DNA from: Bifidobacterium sp. ESL0784
GTDB taxonomy: Bacteria > Actinomycetota > Actinomycetes > Actinomycetales > Bifidobacteriaceae
Direction of reading: 5' to 3'
Length of the DNA: 64,000 nt
Assembly (NCBI RefSeq): GCF_029433295.1
Contig: NZ_JAQTHV010000002.1
Coordinates: 372,001 to 436,000 of the forward strand
Below the pieces are notes generated by a model. The model was not told the origin of the DNA. It saw only the letters and a list, made by a program, of their open reading frames with translations, and did no database searches. Positions 27,554-38,300 of this stretch are shown in pieces. How positions within the stretch are numbered: position 1 is the stretch's first letter; each line of letters opens with the position of its first letter. A program made the translations under genes and the position numbers.

Positions 27554-29329
27554 GTGAATAGGGACACATCATCGTTACGGCACTCTCAAACAGCTCCGAG
27601 AGGGGGCAAACTTCTGACCTTAGCTGCGGCAGCCTTGGCATCCTTGGCAATGCTGGTGCCATCGAGCGCACAGGCCATCGAACCGCGTACCTGCACCCCC
27701 GACACCAGCAGCATCAGCAGTTGCTTCCCGGATGCGAACCTCGCGAGCACCGTAGCTCAAAAAGTCGGCAAAAACGTGACAGATACATTCACCACCGCCG
27801 ATCAAAACGCGATCACCAGCCTGACCCACAACTCGCTGGCCGACGCATCGACGAAAATCACCAGTCTTGAAGGAATTCAGCATCTGCCCCATTTGCAGAT
27901 CCTCGACGTAACCGGCAACCGAATCGACACCATCAGCCAGCTAAGCGGTCTGACCGAACTGACTTCACTGACCTTGGATGAAAACACGGTCTCCGACCTC
28001 ACACCACTTTCCGGGCTGAACAACCTGGTATCCCTGAGCCTGCGCCACAACACCGCCGACACCCTGACACCGCTCAGCGGACTTACGATGCTGAACGATC
28101 TCAACATTGACCAGAATCACATCATGGATCTCACGCCGCTGGCCGGACTGAGAAACCTCACCAACCTCTCGGTCAAAAACGAGCAGGTGTACATACCGAC
28201 CCCACTGCCCACGACCGCGACCACAGGAAGCCTGAGCGTCGCCAAGGGTGTCGACGGCAGCTGGATCATGCCGATCGATTACGAGCCAGATACTTCTCAT
28301 ACATTCGACAACTCTACCGGCAAGGTCACTTGGACCGGCCTGACCGCGCATACCACAGGCATTTCCTTGATTCTCAACCAGTCTTTCACTCTCAACGGCA
28401 GGAGCTTCATCTATACCGGGACCATCAATCAGCCCAAGGAAACCAGCAACTGGAACGTGATATTTGACGGCAACGGCGGCACCTTCAATATTGGAGGCGG
28501 CCAATTCAACACTTCGAACCAGGAAGTCCAGGATCAGCACAGGGCCGTTGAGCCCAGTCCGCTACCGACCCGCCCCGGATTCACGTTCATAGGCTGGGCT
28601 ACAGACGCCAACGGCACTACCGATTTCAACCTGAACACGCCCATCACTCACGATACGACCGTCTACGCCAAGTGGCGCGCCGACCATTATACGGTGCATT
28701 TCGACTCCAACGGCGGCACCCCCGTGCCCGACCAGACGGGTCTGACCTACGACAGCCACGCCACGAAGCCGAGCGATCCGACCAAGCCGGGTTACGACTT
28801 TGACGGATGGCAGATTGACGACGGCCACGGCAACCTCGTCGACTTCGATTTCAACACCCCGATCACTGGCGACATCACGTTGCACGCCAAGTGGAAAGTG
28901 CATGAGGACACCGTGCACTTCGACTCCAACGGCGGCACCCCCGTGCCCGACCAGACTGTGACGCCGGGCGGCACCATCAACGATGACACCCATCCGACCA
29001 AGCCGGGCTATGACTTTGGCGGATGGCAGATCGATGATGGCAACGGCAACCTCGTCGACTTCGATCCCGCCACCCCGATCAACAGCGACATCACCCTGCA
29101 CGCCAAGTGGAACCCCGTAGGGGCTGCAGGCACCGCACCAGGCGCCAATGGGAACAACAACGCCAAAGCGAACAACAGCAACGGCGCGAATGGAAACAAA
29201 GGCGCCAAAGGTGGCCCGGCACAGCTGGGCCAGACCGGCAGTGCCGTTCTCGGCATCGCCGCCATCGCCCTGATTGCAGCTGCCGGCGCTTCAAGCATCG
29301 TCCTGAGTCGCCGCAAGAAGCAGTTCTGA
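27554..29329 (+). CDS. Internalin-like surface protein 1 (LRR + B repeats, LGQTG anchor)
   Basis: Exported cell-wall protein of 591 aa. GTG start at 27554 behind AAGGAGAAAGCA. The signal peptide ends near SAQA (residue 42). The cap region starts CTPDTSSISSCFPDANLAS, resembling the Listeria internalin cap (FPDxxLAxxVA...VTDTVTQAD). About five 22-residue leucine-rich repeats follow (about 100-210), then an Ig-like linker and three InlB-type B repeats (FDGNGG/FDSNGG...YAKW) at about 300-525. A Gly/Asn/Ala-rich spacer precedes LGQTG (a bifidobacterial-style LxxTG sorting signal), a hydrophobic helix and RRKKQF. Likely an adhesin; the ligand is unknown. Confidence 0.88.
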   Translation: MNRDTSSLRHSQTAPRGGKLLTLAAAALASLAMLVPSSAQAIEPRTCTPDTSSISSCFPDANLASTVAQKVGKNVTDTFTTADQNAITSLTHNSLADASTKITSLEGIQHLPHLQILDVTGNRIDTISQLSGLTELTSLTLDENTVSDLTPLSGLNNLVSLSLRHNTADTLTPLSGLTMLNDLNIDQNHIMDLTPLAGLRNLTNLSVKNEQVYIPTPLPTTATTGSLSVAKGVDGSWIMPIDYEPDTSHTFDNSTGKVTWTGLTAHTTGISLILNQSFTLNGRSFIYTGTINQPKETSNWNVIFDGNGGTFNIGGGQFNTSNQEVQDQHRAVEPSPLPTRPGFTFIGWATDANGTTDFNLNTPITHDTTVYAKWRADHYTVHFDSNGGTPVPDQTGLTYDSHATKPSDPTKPGYDFDGWQIDDGHGNLVDFDFNTPITGDITLHAKWKVHEDTVHFDSNGGTPVPDQTVTPGGTINDDTHPTKPGYDFGGWQIDDGNGNLVDFDPATPINSDITLHAKWNPVGAAGTAPGANGNNNAKANNSNGANGNKGAKGGPAQLGQTGSAVLGIAAIALIAAAGASSIVLSRRKKQF

Positions 29330-29431
29330 CAACAATTGATCGGTGCTCCCGATTCAAGAATCTGACACAAGACAACAGAATCGCTTGAAGCCCCTTTCGA
29401 CAAAGATTCGGATTTCTAATCCGGCAACGCA

Positions 29432-29492
29432 AAAGGCCAAGAAACAAGACGGAATTTGAGAATGTTCCGTATCCTTTGTTTCCCGGCCTTTT
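29432..29492 (+). terminator. Terminator after surface protein gene 1
   Basis: AAAGGCC, GAAACAA and ACGGAA on the left arm pair with TTCCGT, TTTGTTTC and GGCCTTTT on the right with small bulges. TTTTCTTG follows. It lies about 100 bp after the stop. Confidence 0.8.
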
Positions 29493-29562
29493 CTTGTCTG
29501 TTAGATGCCCTTTTCACTTATCCAAACTTCCGAATCATGCTCTCAATCGTTATATCAAATAT

Positions 29563-29578
29563 TTGTTAACGCTAACAA
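29563..29578 (+). promoter_or_regulatory. LacI-type operator upstream of alcohol dehydrogenase
   Basis: TTGTTAACGCTAACAA is palindromic except for one position pair and is centred on CG, the LacI-family pattern. It lies about 90 bp before the dehydrogenase start. No LacI gene is adjacent; the nearest in the window are far away. Confidence 0.65.
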
Positions 29579-29664
29579 TTTATTGTCTATACTAAATAAC
29601 ATTTTTTCTATAATAAATATTGTGACGAAGGCAACAAAGCCTTCGTAAAGAAAAGGAATAGACA

Positions 29665-30729
29665 ATGAAAGCTGTTCGTATTTACGGTCAGAACGATGTG
29701 CGCGTCGAAGATGTCGCCATTGCCGATCCGAAGCCGGATCAGGTGCAAATCAAAGTAAAGGACTGCGGCATCTGCGGTTCGGATCTCCACGCCTATTCAG
29801 TGGCCTGGGGCCTGCCCACGCAGCCGCACCCGCTGACCGGCAAAACCGTCCCGATCACGCTGGGCCATGAATTCTCCGGCGAGGTCGTCAAGGTCGGCAG
29901 CGCGGTCACCGATTTCAAGGTCGGCGACGGCATCGCGGTCGAGCCGCTGATCGCCTGCGGCAAATGCGCCAACTGCCGCTCCGGCAACTACAACTTCTGC
30001 GACAAGGTTGTGGCCGAAGACGGCGCCGGCAACTTCCTCGGCTTCTCCGACGACGGTGGCATGGCGGAATACGCCAACATCGACGACGTTTTCGCGCATC
30101 ACCTTCCCGAAGGCTTGGATTACGAGCTGGGCGCGATTTGCGAGCCGACCTCCGTCTCCTTCGAAGGCATCAAGCGCTCCGGCTTGCGCGTCGGCCAGAC
30201 CGTCGCAGTGTTGGGTGCAGGCCCGATCGGCCTGACCACCGCGATTCTGGCCCGCATTGCCGGCGCACCCCGCGTCTACATCTCCGACGTCTCCGAGGTC
30301 CGCTTGGACAAGGCCCGTGAGCTCGGATTCACTGATGTGCTCAACCCGACCAAGGAAGACGTCAACGCGATCATCCGCAAGGATTGCCCCGACGGGGTGG
30401 ATGTGTCCTTCGAGTGCGGCGGCGTGCAGGCCACGTTCGACACCGCCTTGCAGGTCACCCGCCGCAACGGCACCGTCCAACTCGTCGCCCTCGGCAAGCC
30501 GCTGAACGTCAACTTCACCGACGACGTCATCATGCAGGGCTTCACCATCACCACGACGCTCGCCTACGAGAACTGCTTCGACACGGTGCTCGACATCATC
30601 GCCGCCAACAAGGACCAGTTCAAGCCGCTCATCACCAAGAAGCTCGGCCTTGACGACGCCATCGAAGGCATCAAGGCCCTCGCTACCGACAAGAGCCAGG
30701 TCAAGGTGATGATCGACCCGGAGCTCTAA
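29665..30729 (+). CDS. Zinc-dependent polyol/2,3-butanediol-type dehydrogenase
   Basis: Medium-chain zinc dehydrogenase of 354 aa. The catalytic zinc residues are CGICGSDLH and GHEFSG with the late CEPTSVSFE. The structural zinc cluster is CGKCANCRSGNYNFC. The Rossmann motif is GAGPIGL. The pattern is closest to the 2,3-butanediol/sorbitol dehydrogenase group. The ribosome site AAAGGAATAGACA precedes the ATG. A LacI-type operator upstream suggests sugar-controlled expression. It is an island of metabolism inside the surface-protein region, and its partners are not evident. Confidence 0.87.
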   Translation: MKAVRIYGQNDVRVEDVAIADPKPDQVQIKVKDCGICGSDLHAYSVAWGLPTQPHPLTGKTVPITLGHEFSGEVVKVGSAVTDFKVGDGIAVEPLIACGKCANCRSGNYNFCDKVVAEDGAGNFLGFSDDGGMAEYANIDDVFAHHLPEGLDYELGAICEPTSVSFEGIKRSGLRVGQTVAVLGAGPIGLTTAILARIAGAPRVYISDVSEVRLDKARELGFTDVLNPTKEDVNAIIRKDCPDGVDVSFECGGVQATFDTALQVTRRNGTVQLVALGKPLNVNFTDDVIMQGFTITTTLAYENCFDTVLDIIAANKDQFKPLITKKLGLDDAIEGIKALATDKSQVKVMIDPEL

Positions 30730-30796
30730 AGTTTCATCCGTTGGCTTGGTTTTCGGGCCTTGCGCGGCAAGCCGCCTGTCCGCCCAGCCAACTTTC

Positions 30797-30871
30797 AAAA
30801 CGCCTTCGGCACCAGCACAACCGCAATCTCTTGCAGCACAGATTCGGGACGCTGGTGCCGGAGGCGTTTTT
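30797..30871 (+). terminator. Terminator after the second alcohol dehydrogenase
   Basis: AAAACGCCTTCGGCACCAGC (30797-30816) pairs with the run ending at 30870 (GCTGGTGCCGGAGGCGTTTT, one mismatch) across a 34-base loop. TTTTT follows. Confidence 0.82.
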
Positions 30872-30872
30872 G

Positions 30873-31097
30873 CATTCGGTCACATTCGCCGACAATAGAG
30901 ATGAATAATATTTTCAACTTCTATGTTAAAAATGTATTAAAATTACATCATTTTACAATCTCAAAAAAAGCCATAAACACATTCTCTGACACATTTTGTA
31001 ACTACATTAAGATATTATTAATTACATTATGCTATTTTCGCGGCGATGTAGCGCGAATTTGCATCAGTCGAACAGAGAGAACGACGTGAGGAAAGCT
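30873..31097. promoter_or_regulatory. AT-rich promoter region of surface protein gene 2
   Basis: No gene. The stretch is much richer in A and T than the coding DNA around it, with runs such as TATTAATTACATTATG near 31015-31030. The same kind of leader precedes surface genes 1, 3 and 4. I could not fix exact promoter boxes. Confidence 0.4.
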
Positions 31098-34000
31098 ATG
31101 AGCACAAGGAAACAAGCATTTCGTCAAAAGGTCCGTAAAGCAATCGTTGCAAGCGTAGCCGCGCTCACAGGTATGGCCATGCTGATACCAACCGCTTCGG
31201 CACAGACGGTACAATTCGGCACAGGTCAACCTCCCGGAGCAAGCCAGACAAGCGCAGCACAGGCCCCTCCGCAAAACTCGGCACAGCAGCCATCAACCGC
31301 TTCATCGCAGCATTCGGCACCTACAACAACTCAGAGTCACCAGCAAACCACGGATAACCAACCTCTGCCCAGCCAAAAAGACAACCAGACACCTGCAGCA
31401 CAGCCCGCTCCAGCAGGCCAGCCCGCACCATCCCCTGCGACAACGCAGACCCCTGCCGCCTCCGACCCCCACACAACGCCAGCCCAGCCGCACCCGGCAC
31501 AACCCTCCATACCTCAGGCGGCAACGCAGCCATCCCTGCAAGCCGACACAGCGCCTCTCGCCCAGCCAGCTTCGCAAAAAAACACAGACAACTGCACCGT
31601 AGACGAAAGCACCATAGCCCAATGCTTCCCGGACAACGACCTAGCGAAAATCGTCGCAAAAGCAGGGCACGCTACCGTCAACACCATCTTCAGCCAAGCA
31701 ATAATCAACAGCATCACGGTGATCTCTAGCAGCTATGACAGCTATAACCGTATCTGGAATCTTTCGGGAATTGAACACCTTGTTAATCTCACCGACTTAA
31801 CACTTAACCATTCTTTCAACGATTTCCAATCCGTCAGCCTCCAGCCCCTCGCAGGCCTCACCAACCTCACCCGTCTAAGCCTCAATCAAGATCGCATCAG
31901 TGACATCCAGCCCCTCGCAGGCCTCACCAACCTCACCACGCTCCATCTCAGCTTCAACTCCGGACTCAGCGACCTGACCCCTCTCACCGGCCTTACCAAC
32001 CTCACCAACCTCACCCTCGACGATGATTCCATCGGTGACATCCAGCCCCTTGCCAAACTCACCAAATTGGACACACTGTCCCTCGCGCACCCCAGCTATA
32101 GCACTTCCACGAAAATCAAAGATACAACACCCCTCGCAGGCCTCACCAACCTCACCACGCTTTACCTCGAAGGGAATCCCGGTATCAGCATCAAGCCCCT
32201 CGCAGGCCTCATCAACCTCACCGTGCTGAATCTCAAATACGACCGCATCAGCGATATCACGCCCATTACTAAGCTTACCAAGCTTACCAATCTCAACCTA
32301 TATTACAATGGATACAAGAATCTCACACCCATTTCCAATCTCAAGCGTCTTACCGATCTTGATCTTGGACAACGCTCGATCGATTATTATTGGCAGAAGG
32401 ACGACTTTGTCATACTCGCCAATTTCACGAAACTGACCAAACTCAGTCTCCATTACAGTAACCTCACCGACATCAAACCACTTGCCAGCCTCACCAACCT
32501 CACCAGCCTCGACCTCTACGGCAATCGCATCACCGACATCAAACCACTTGCCAGCCTCACCAACCTCACCGACCTCAACCTCAACAGCAATCGCATCACC
32601 GACATCAAACCACTTGCCAGCCTCACCAACCTCACCAACCTCGACCTTGGTAACAACAGCATCACCGACATCTCCCCGCTCAAAAAGCTAGCCAACTCCG
32701 TGATACGCGTTTATAACCAACGCAGCTATCTGGACGACCCCACCCCTTGGCCAGCAACCATTAAAACCGCCATAGATGAAAATGGGGCATATATCAAGCC
32801 TTCTCTTACCCCGAGCTCAGGCACCTATGATCCTTCGACCGGTATTGCAATGTGGACAGAAGATACCGTAGCCTATAATTTCGAAGTGCAATTCACCTAT
32901 AAAACTAAGAATATAGATTTCAATGGCACCATCACACGATCTCGCCCAGCACCCACCCCGAAAACCTACACCATCACCTTCGTCACAGGCGACGGTGCCA
33001 CTTCAATCGCCCCCATTACCGTCAACAATGGTGACAGCCTCAACGACAGCAAAGTCACACCGCCCACGCGTGAAGGTTACACGTTCATTGGGTGGGAATA
33101 CGACAACGACGATGGACAGCGAATCGGCTACAACACGCAGCTCCCTATCACCAGAGATCTGACTCTCTACGCCAAGTGGAAAATCATCACCCACAAAATC
33201 ACCTTCGAAACCGGCGAAGGCAGCTTCGTTTCCCCCATCACCGTGGACGACGGCGACAACCTCACTGACAAAGTCACGCCTCCTACGCGTGAGCACTACG
33301 TATTTGAGGGCTGGCAGACCAAGTCCGGAGAGGCCTACACCGACTACGACCTCAACACCCCGGTCACCGACGACCTCACCCTCTACGCCAAGTGGAAAAT
33401 CATCACCCACAAAATCACCTTCGAAACCGGCGAAGGCAGCTTCGTTTCCCCCATCACCGTGGACGACGGCGACAACCTCACCGACAAAGTCACGCCACCG
33501 ACCCATGACCACCACACGTTCCTGGGCTGGCAAACAAAGTCCGGCCAGGCCTACACCGACTACGACCTCAACACCCCCGTCACCGACGACCTCACCCTCT
33601 ACGCCAAATGGAAAATGATCACCCATATGGTTTCCTTCGACGCCAACGGCGGCAGCACCATCGAACCCATGACCGTCAACGACGGCGACAACCTCACCGA
33701 CAAAGTCACGCCTCCTACGCGTGAACACTACGTATTTAAGGGCTGGCAAACAAAGTCCGGAGAGGCCTACACCGACTACGACCTCAACACCCCCATCACC
33801 GACGACCTCACCCTCTACGCCAAATGGAAAATCATCACCCATAAAATCACCTTTGAAACCGGCGAAGGCAGCTTCGTTCCCCCCGTCGCAGTGGACGAAG
33901 GCGACAACCTCACCGACAAGTTCATACCTCCTACGCGTGAGCACTACGTATTTAAGGGCTGGCAAACCAAGTCTGGCCAGGCCTACACCGACTACGACTC

Positions 34001-35087
34001 CAACACCCCCGTCACTGAAGATCTCACCCTCTACGCCAAATGGAGCCAGATTACTCACACGGTTTCCTTCGACGCCAACGGTGGCACCACGGTTCTTCCC
34101 GTCACCGTGAGCGACGGCGACAACCTCAGCGGCAAGGTCACACCGCCTACCCGCGAGGGCTACACCTTCAAGGGATGGCAGATCTGGCAGGACGGCAAGT
34201 GGATCGACTACCAGCTCGAGACTGCCGTGACCCGCAATCTCACATTGCAGGCGAAATGGGAGCAGAACACGGTTCCCGGCACACCCGACCAGCCCGGCAC
34301 ACCCGATAAACCTGGTAACCCAGGTACCCCCGGCGACCCCAGCACACCCGGCGACCCCAGCACTCCCAATATCCCCAGCAACCCCGGCATACCAGGTACG
34401 CCGGGCATACCCGCGACCCCATCCATGCCCGGTTCGGGAACCAACCTAGGAGGCACCACTCCGGGCGGCAACACAGGAGCGCCGACCAGCCCAATCGCAC
34501 CCGTCGGCAACAGCCCTGTCGCCACAAGCCGGCCTAGCCTCGCTGCCACACCCGTTCTCACTGGCGAGACGTCCAGCCCAAGCAACCGCAATGGCAACAC
34601 CAACAGGCCCTCCGATACGGACAGTCACAAGAGCACCACCGGCCACACAGCCAACAGGCCCTCCAGCCCGACCGGCGAGCAGAATGGCGACACCACCGCC
34701 ACACCTGCACCGCAGAGCCAGACCGACGGCGATGCCTCACCCGACACGGCCCGGAAGCCTCGACCGCGCCCGAAGTGCATGCCCGACGACGTGGCCCGCA
34801 GGCTTGGTGCCAAAGCCAAAGCCAGCCACAAGGCCGACTGGCTCGCCTCGGACGGCACCGGCCAAGGCGAGAACACGGGCCGGAAGGACTCCGACTACAT
34901 CGGCCTGCCCAAGTGCTCCACCGCCCAATCCGACGCCAGCCCCGCCAAGAGCGCCCGCACCGGTTTCAAGCTCTGGTGGATCATCCCCCTGGCTGCCATC
35001 GTGCTTGCAGCGGCAATCGGCTACCTGATCAAGCGCCACAGCACTGCCCAACGAGGCGTTGAAACCTCACACTGGCAAGGAGAATAA
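31098..35087 (+). CDS. Internalin-like surface protein 2 (LRR + six B repeats, Pro-rich stalk)
   Basis: Largest repeat protein of this strand region, 1329 aa from the ATG at 31098 (GAGGAAAGCT upstream). The signal peptide ends near PTASA (about 36). A long Gln/Pro/Ala/Thr-rich segment precedes the cap [19 protein letters not shown]. Leucine-rich repeats of 22 residues follow, the last three nearly identical at DNA level. Six InlB-type B repeats of about 72 residues come next, the middle four almost identical. Then come a [13 protein letters not shown] stalk, a region with further Cys, and a C-terminal membrane helix ([19 protein letters not shown]) with a short basic tail. No clear LPXTG is present, so it is probably membrane- rather than sortase-anchored. 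Repeat count may vary by recombination. Confidence 0.87.
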   Translation: MSTRKQAFRQKVRKAIVASVAALTGMAMLIPTASAQTVQFGTGQPPGASQTSAAQAPPQNSAQQPSTASSQHSAPTTTQSHQQTTDNQPLPSQKDNQTPAAQPAPAGQPAPSPATTQTPAASDPHTTPAQPHPAQPSIPQAATQPSLQADTAPLAQPASQKNTDNCTVDESTIAQCFPDNDLAKIVAKAGHATVNTIFSQAIINSITVISSSYDSYNRIWNLSGIEHLVNLTDLTLNHSFNDFQSVSLQPLAGLTNLTRLSLNQDRISDIQPLAGLTNLTTLHLSFNSGLSDLTPLTGLTNLTNLTLDDDSIGDIQPLAKLTKLDTLSLAHPSYSTSTKIKDTTPLAGLTNLTTLYLEGNPGISIKPLAGLINLTVLNLKYDRISDITPITKLTKLTNLNLYYNGYKNLTPISNLKRLTDLDLGQRSIDYYWQKDDFVILANFTKLTKLSLHYSNLTDIKPLASLTNLTSLDLYGNRITDIKPLASLTNLTDLNLNSNRITDIKPLASLTNLTNLDLGNNSITDISPLKKLANSVIRVYNQRSYLDDPTPWPATIKTAIDENGAYIKPSLTPSSGTYDPSTGIAMWTEDTVAYNFEVQFTYKTKNIDFNGTITRSRPAPTPKTYTITFVTGDGATSIAPITVNNGDSLNDSKVTPPTREGYTFIGWEYDNDDGQRIGYNTQLPITRDLTLYAKWKIITHKITFETGEGSFVSPITVDDGDNLTDKVTPPTREHYVFEGWQTKSGEAYTDYDLNTPVTDDLTLYAKWKIITHKITFETGEGSFVSPITVDDGDNLTDKVTPPTHDHHTFLGWQTKSGQAYTDYDLNTPVTDDLTLYAKWKMITHMVSFDANGGSTIEPMTVNDGDNLTDKVTPPTREHYVFKGWQTKSGEAYTDYDLNTPITDDLTLYAKWKIITHKITFETGEGSFVPPVAVDEGDNLTDKFIPPTREHYVFKGWQTKSGQAYTDYDSNTPVTEDLTLYAKWSQITHTVSFDANGGTTVLPVTVSDGDNLSGKVTPPTREGYTFKGWQIWQDGKWIDYQLETAVTRNLTLQAKWEQNTVPGTPDQPGTPDKPGNPGTPGDPSTPGDPSTPNIPSNPGIPGTPGIPATPSMPGSGTNLGGTTPGGNTGAPTSPIAPVGNSPVATSRPSLAATPVLTGETSSPSNRNGNTNRPSDTDSHKSTTGHTANRPSSPTGEQNGDTTATPAPQSQTDGDASPDTARKPRPRPKCMPDDVARRLGAKAKASHKADWLASDGTGQGENTGRKDSDYIGLPKCSTAQSDASPAKSARTGFKLWWIIPLAAIVLAAAIGYLIKRHSTAQRGVETSHWQGE
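32465..32662 (+). repeat. Three 66-bp tandem LRR-coding repeats
   Basis: CACCGACATCAAACC recurs at 32465, 32531 and 32597, exactly 66 bp (22 codons) apart. The bases between are almost identical. A diverged copy follows at 32663. These encode successive leucine-rich repeats. Confidence 0.9.
33180..34043 (+). repeat. Four 216-bp tandem B-repeat-coding units
   Basis: Units 33180-33395, 33396-33611, 33612-33827 and 33828-34043 each encode 72 residues ending in YAKW. The first two share long identical DNA stretches. Diverged units flank the block on both sides. Confidence 0.92.
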
Positions 35088-35116
35088 ACCCTAAAACAAG
35101 GACAATCAAAAAGTCT

Positions 35117-35160
35117 GATTCTGGCTTGTGGCGCGGATTATCAGACCACAGGCCAGAATC
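35117..35160 (+). terminator. Terminator after surface protein gene 2
   Basis: GATTCTGGCTTGTGG (35117-35131) pairs with CCACAGGCCAGAATC (35146-35160) with one mismatch. It is 30 bp after the stop; no T-run follows. Confidence 0.72.
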
Positions 35161-35304
35161 GCACCGCACATCAATTGCACATGACCATACAAATAACAAA
35201 ATATGTATTATTGTATTTAGTTAAAAGTAATTAAATGTGAAACAGATTTGAATGGCGAATTGTTTACATCTGTCAGCTCATCAGAAGAATAGAGAGAAGA
35301 ACCA

Positions 35305-38300
35305 ATGAAGAAAACAACTGGCCCACACGGCCTTCGTAAAGCACTCGTCACCGGTTGCGCGGCAATCATCAGCATGGCGATGCTTGCCCCCACGGCCTCC
35401 GCGGCCGGCCAACCGGGCATATTCGACTCCAGCAAGGCTTCGGAGCAAACCGCGAGCGCCTCCGCAACACTGCCGTCGGAGCAATCGGTATCATCGCCGT
35501 CAACCCAATCGCCGTCTTCTCCCGCACCGGCAACGAAGCCGGCCCCAACCGAAAAAACTGCCTCTCCAACGGATACAACGCTGAAACCAGAGAGCTCGCC
35601 GACTGCTTCGAAACCGGCGCAAAGTGAGCAAACGACACCATTGTCAGCATCGCAGCAATCCGCCCAGTCAACACCACAAGAGCAAAGCAACTCTCAGCAA
35701 ACCCCTGCGCCTACGACCCCGTCACCTTCCGGCAATTGCACCGTCGGACAAAGCACCATCGCGCAATGCTTCCCCGACCAGAACCTTGCCAAGGCCGTTG
35801 CCGAACAGGAAAAGGCCAAGACCACGTCCACTTTCACCCAGCAGATGATCGACCAGACCACCAAGCTCGATCTGGGCAATAAATCGATAAGCTCAATCGA
35901 AGGCCTGCAGCTGTTCACCAAACTTGGCGACGGCAGTGAACCTACGAAATCAGTCGGTCCGCAGGATAGCTTCTATCCGGGCGACACTACAATCGACCTG
36001 AGCAACAACAAACTTACGGACATCAACGCCCTTTCGACGATGACCAATCTCAGGCAACTCAATGTCAATAACAACAAGATTTCCGACATCAGCCCACTGG
36101 CAAACATCAAAACGCTGGAGTATGCAGATCTCGGCCATAACCAGATTCACGACATCACCCCGCTCAAGGATCATACGAACCTCCGGCAGCTTTTTCTAGA
36201 CCGCAACCAAATCACCGACTACGACGAACAAGCCAACCCTTCGGCACCCGTCAATGGCCTTGATCCCCTCGCGAGCCTGAGCGGCTTGGAGGAACTCAGC
36301 CTCAGCGGCAATAAGCTGCACGGACAGCTCATTCACCAAGACGGAAGCCCGATAGCAACCAGTACCCTGGCTCCGCTCGCAAAATGCGAGCATCTCGTAC
36401 TGCTCGACTTAAGTTCCAACCAAATACAGAATCTCGGCGGATATGACCCCTACAATCCCGGTAACGGCTATCTGGACATCAATCCGTTCTTCCATTTGCG
36501 TAATCTCAGCAACCTGAACCTCAGCGACAACCCCATCCGAGACATCACCCAGCTGCAGCCGCTGCATAACCTCGGCTACTTGAATCTCAACGGGGCACAG
36601 CTTCAAGACGAAACCGGCGGCTGGAACCATTCGGCTGGCCTCAGCAACCTTGCCGGCCTTTCGTCCCTCGCCATTCTCGGTATCGCCTTCAACCACATTT
36701 CCGATCTCTCCCCACTCACGAGAATCGCTGGCAACAACCGTCTTGTAGAGTTGAATATCTCCGGGACCCAGGTGTCCGACCTCACCCCGCTGAAGGATTT
36801 CACCAACCTAAGCAACCTTTACATCGGCAGGGGTTCAGATGAAACGCTTCAAACCGTCCGCCAACAACTTGGCTACGATCAATTCGACCCTTTTCAACGC
36901 CATATATGCAAAAGCGTCTACATCGACGGAGTCACCCATACCGAATATGACGATCAAGGCAGACCAGTCAATACTTGGACCTGGGGCTCCGACAACGCAC
37001 AAATCAGCGACATCACACCGCTGAGCCATCTCAATCTGCGGTTCCTCTGCCTTAACGACACCTCTGCAAGTGACCTGTCCGCGCTCAAGAACATGACCAA
37101 TCTCAGCACACTTGACATCAGCAGCAACCACCAAAACGGCAATAACGTCAATGGCCATTTCACTGACCTCTCGCCACTGGCCAAGCTTGACAACCTTGAT
37201 CGACTGGATTTGGAGGGCAACAAGGTCACCAGCATCGCACCGCTGGCCAGATTGCGGCAACTGCGATATATCAATGCGTCATACAATCTTCTCACCGAGT
37301 TGCCGTCACTAACGAATATGTCACAACTGACGACACTCTATGCCAATAACAACCACATCCGCTCGGTAGAACCGATCGAGGATGGCCGGATCGCAAATCT
37401 TAGCCTCAGCAATAATGAACTCACCGATCTCACACCACTGAAAGCTGCCGGCACAGAAACTCTATATCTTGACAATAATCACATCAGCGACCTCAGCCCA
37501 CTTGGAGGGCATTCGGTTGGACGATGGATTCTTTCCCTGTCAAACAATCAAATCAAGACGCTCTCCGGCCTAGGGCCAATTAACGCAACCTATATGTCCC
37601 TCGACAACAACGCCATCAGCGACCTGGGTAATCTGAAAGGCAGCACGTTCTACGACCTTGACTTGCTGCACAACAAGGTCAGCGACCTCACCGGACTCGA
37701 AGGCACACAGATCAATCAGCTGGAACTGCAAGACAACCAGATTAAGGACACCACACCCCTCACCCATGTGCAAGGACTCAGCAGCCTGTCGCTTGGCGGG
37801 AATGCAATCAGTGACATCAGTCCAATCGCAAGACTGACCAATCTGAATCACATCAATCTGGACAACCAGACCGTATCATTACCAGACGCTGGCACGACAT
37901 CATCGATAACGATGGAATCGGCCAAAGGACTTGACGGAAACCATCTTGAACCCACGTCGCTTACACCAGAGAACGGCTCGTACGACAGCACTTTGGGAAC
38001 AGTGAAATGGAACTCAATCGATGGCGTCACCAATGTCGGCCTCACATTCCAAACGCAAGTGGCAATCGGAAAAGCCAACGCAACGTTCTCCGGAACCATC
38101 TCGCAAAAGATCACCGGCGTCGCCAATACCACACCGACTCCTGCCTCCCATACCATCACCTTCGATCCTAAAGGCGGCAGCGCTGTGAGTAATGAAACCG
38201 TCAGTGACGGCGGTACCGCGATGGAGCCGAACAAGCCCACACGCGATGGATACCGCTTCGGCCATTGGCAAATCAAGAAAGATGGAATCTTCACCGACTA

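Noticed and set aside
32465..34043. CRISPR array suspected from regularly spaced repeats
   Set aside because: The repeats are contiguous, in frame and code for LRR and B repeats. There are no unique spacers and no cas genes.
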